A stretch of DNA of 7,384 nt, taken from positions 1-7,384 of the forward strand of contig DIZC01000073.1 in the NCBI GenBank assembly GCA_002429315.1, given 5' to 3'. Shown here piece by piece: positions 5,263 through 7,384 of the stretch; the stretch's first letter is position 1; every line of letters starts with the position of its first letter. The notes under the pieces were generated by a model. It did no database searches and was not told the origin of the DNA. It saw nothing but the letters and a program-made list of their open reading frames with translations. The position numbers and the translations under genes are program-made. The stretch is from Alphaproteobacteria bacterium UBA6038. Its GTDB lineage: Bacteria > Pseudomonadota > Alphaproteobacteria > Micropepsales > Micropepsaceae.

Positions 5263-7349
5263 TCAACGCAGTCTCTTGAAGCGGACTTTCGAGGAATCGC
5301 TGCGGCCTTGCGCATCGATCACCGTGACCCGCGCGAAACCTTCGCCGGACGGTGCATACAGTGCCGGCATAAAGCGGCTGAAATTGCCGACGATCTGCCC
5401 GTTTACGAGCCAGGTCAGCGGTTCGCGCCCGCCTTCGGCCTTCAGCTGGATCGAAGATTCCCTCGCCGAAATGGGAAGCGTCGCGCCGTTTGGCGGGAAG
5501 CTGATGTTGGGCGGAGGCAGAACGGTGCGTACAAGCTGCGGCGGGGCGGCCTCCCGCGTGAACACACGCAGCGCTTCCGGCAACGCGTCGGTCGATTGCG
5601 CCAGCACCGCTCCTGTAGGCGGCGCCGGTGCGGCGCGTTTGTCGCCGGGCAACAGTTCGAACACATGCAGCAGGATGGGACCCGCCGCTTCGCGCCCGAT
5701 GCTGTCGGCGCGTGGCGCGCCATCGGCGCGGCCGACCCACACGCCGATGGTGTAGTCGTTGGAGAACCCGACACTCCATGCGTCGCGAAAGCCGTAAGAG
5801 GTTCCGGTTTTGAACGCGATGGCCCGGCCGCGCAACAGACCTTGGCCCATCGCCCATCCCTCGGGCAAAGCCACGCCGGCCAGGATCTCGCGCAGGTAAT
5901 AGGCCGCAACCGCGCTGAACAGCCGGTGCGGCGCCCCGGGCTGCTGCGAAATCAGATAACGCAGCGGCTTGGCCACGCCGCCATTCGCGATGCCCGCATA
6001 CAGCATGGTGATATCGGCGAGGCTGATCCCAAGTCCGCCAAGCGCGACCGGCAGGGTCGGCGCCTCGGCGCGCGCTGGGAAAGCGAGACGCGCGCCGGCA
6101 TTGGAAAGCGCCAAGGTAAAGCGCAGCGGCCCGAGGCGATCGAGCACCGTGACCGCCGGCACGTTGAGCGACATCCGCAGCGCGTCCCGCGCGGTCACCG
6201 CGCCGTGGAAGGTGCCGGAGAAGTCCTTCGGTGCATAGTCGCCGAACGTCGCGGCCTCGTCTTCCATCATGGTGGAGGGGTGGAGGATCAGGTCGTTGAA
6301 CGCGAGGCCATAGATGAATGGCTTGAGCGCGGACCCCGGCGAGCGCGGGCGCTGGGCGAGATCGATTTGTCCCGCCGCGCCCCAGTAATCCGCGCCGCCC
6401 AGATAGGCGAGCACGTCGCGCGATTCGTTATCCACCACCACGATGGCGAGGCTCGCGCCGTTTTCCATATACGCGTGCTCCTGCGCCGCCAGCCGCTCGA
6501 CGGCGGCTTGCAGTGCCGGATCGATGGTGGTGACGAGACGCGGGGAAGCCATGCTGCGGTGGAGCTTGTCGGCCAGATGGGGTGCGTGCATCGGCATCGG
6601 CAGGCGCAGGCTCGGCACGCCTTCGCGCCGGGAGAGGCCCGCGTCGGAAGGCGCGGTGATGCCGCCTTCCACCATACGCGCGAGCACCTTGTTGCGCCCT
6701 GCGATCGCAGCTAGCCCGTGTCGATCCGGCCTCAGTCTCGCAGGCGATTGGGGCAACGCGACGAGGAGTGCGCTTTCCGACAGATCGAGCGCGTCCGGCT
6801 CTTTGCCGAAATAGGTCAGAGAAGCGGCGCGCACGCCTTCCACGTTGCCGCCGAACGGCGCGAGCGTGAGGTAGATGGAGAGGATCTCGTCCTTCGAGTA
6901 GCGCTCCTCGAGCTGAATCGCGCGAACCATCTGCAACAGCTTGGGGCCGAATCCGCGGTGTCTCGCCGGCTCGAGCAGCCGCGCCGCCTGCATGGACAGC
7001 GTCGACGCGCCGGAGACAACATGCCCGGCTTTCAGGTACTGAATCGCCGCGCGGCCGAGGGCGAGCGGATCGATTCCGTGATGGGAGTCGAAGCGCTTGT
7101 CCTCGTATGCCTTCAGCAGCGCGAGATGGCGCGGATTGACGTCACGCACTGTCGTCTTGAGGCGCCAGTAGCCGTCCTTCGAAAGGTAAGGCCGCAGCAG
7201 CGAACCGTCGCGCGCCACCACTTCGGGCGAAACCTGCTCGTACCGCGACAGGTCCGGCGGAAACACCCGATCGGCAACGGCGAGTGTGACGATGATTGCC
7301 AGGAAACTGGAAGCAGCAATTGTTGCGCGGGGATGCGAATGCCAGACAC
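5263..7349 (-). CDS. pbpC: Penicillin-binding protein 1C (glycosyltransferase/transpeptidase), 5' end disturbed or beyond window
   Basis: PbpC is a class A-type peptidoglycan synthase anchored in the inner membrane. Numbering from the GTG at 7266 (667 residues), the GT51 glycosyltransferase domain has catalytic E55 in AYEDKRFDSHHGID, GASTLSMQAARLL (86-98), ERYSKDEILSIYLTLAPFGG (121-140) and LPQSPARLRPDR. The transpeptidase domain has SALK (S312, K315), SLN (366-368) and KTGTS (486-490). A PBP1C C-terminal domain follows (about 585-667). It is shorter than E. coli PbpC (about 770 aa), mostly between the transpeptidase and C-terminal domains. Upstream of 7266 the frame stays open to the window edge and encodes the membrane anchor (IAASSFLAIIVTLAVADRV), so 7266 is too short. 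That extension has no ATG, GTG or TTG. GTG 7349 has a good ribosome-binding site but is one base out of frame, so the span is set there provisionally; a start beyond the window is possible. Confidence 0.9.
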
Positions 7350-7359
7350 GATGAAATAA

Positions 7360-7366
7360 CTCCCTC
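7360..7366 (-). promoter_or_regulatory. Candidate ribosome-binding site for pbpC
   Basis: On the minus strand GAGGGAG lies 10 bases before a GTG (7347-7349). This GTG is one base out of frame with pbpC. Adding one base in the run of four C (minus strand, 7329-7332) would give an N-terminus beginning MSGIRIPRATIAASSF, a basic lead followed by a membrane helix, as expected for PbpC. Confidence 0.45.
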
Positions 7367-7384
7367 GCCCCCTTTAGGGGGAGA
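7365..7384. repeat. Inverted repeat at the right edge (CCCCC-TTTA-GGGGG)
   Basis: Five-base arms (7368-7372 and 7377-7381) flank a TTTA loop. After one mismatch the pairing continues with CT/AG up to the window edge, so the arms may be longer than can be seen. It resembles the short C/G-rich palindromes scattered between genes in many proteobacteria and hints that this edge is intergenic. No T-run follows within the window on the plus strand, so a terminator role is not shown. Confidence 0.55.

Noticed and set aside
5095..6714. A long open frame (539 codons) on the plus strand opposite pbpC
   Set aside because: It overlaps the end of modC and runs antisense to clear PbpC motifs; its product is Arg/Gln/Gly-rich with no domain, as expected from the third-position GC bias of the real gene.
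7318..7320. ATT as a rare in-frame start for pbpC
   Set aside because: No purine-rich site precedes it and it would begin directly in the hydrophobic helix without a basic lead.

Overview
The window is GC-rich, densely packed bacterial DNA. Its gene content (a TonB/ExbB/ExbD energy-coupling system with a signal-bearing ExbB, ModB/ModC and PbpC) points to a Gram-negative proteobacterium. The codon use and protein style suggest an alphaproteobacterium, probably of the Rhizobiales/Hyphomicrobiales kind; that placement is an impression from the sequence, not a computed assignment.

Layout. Bases 2-5255 are a run of seven plus-strand genes that looks like one transcription unit: the C-terminal end of a TonB-family protein (cut by the left edge), exbB (271-1242), two exbD paralogues (1268-1714 and 1741-2166), a secreted helical-repeat (TPR-like) protein (2249-3475), modB (3472-4161) and modC (4158-5255). 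The gaps are 44, 25, 26 and 82 bases. The last two junctions are 4-base overlaps, CTGA between the TPR-like gene and modB and ATGA between modB and modC. On the minus strand pbpC (penicillin-binding protein 1C) runs from the right edge to 5263, converging on modC with only 7 bases between the stop codons. No stretch over 100 bases lacks a gene, and I saw no tRNA, rRNA, CRISPR array or insertion sequence.

How the genes work together. ExbB and ExbD form the proton-driven inner-membrane motor that energises TonB, which opens TonB-dependent outer-membrane receptors. ModB and ModC are the permease and ATPase of a molybdate (or tungstate) ABC importer. Their placement at the end of a Ton operon, with no modA next to modB, suggests (inference) a complete two-membrane route for molybdate or a molybdenum chelate: a TonB-dependent receptor and a binding protein outside this window, the Ton motor here, then ModBC. 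PbpC is an unrelated cell-wall enzyme from the opposite strand.

The points that most deserve a second look are the Ton-ModBC linkage without modA, a modB that seems to start at CTG inside the stop codon of its neighbour, and a pbpC whose membrane-anchor region is in frame but has no start codon in the window, with a good ribosome-binding site and GTG lying one base out of frame.
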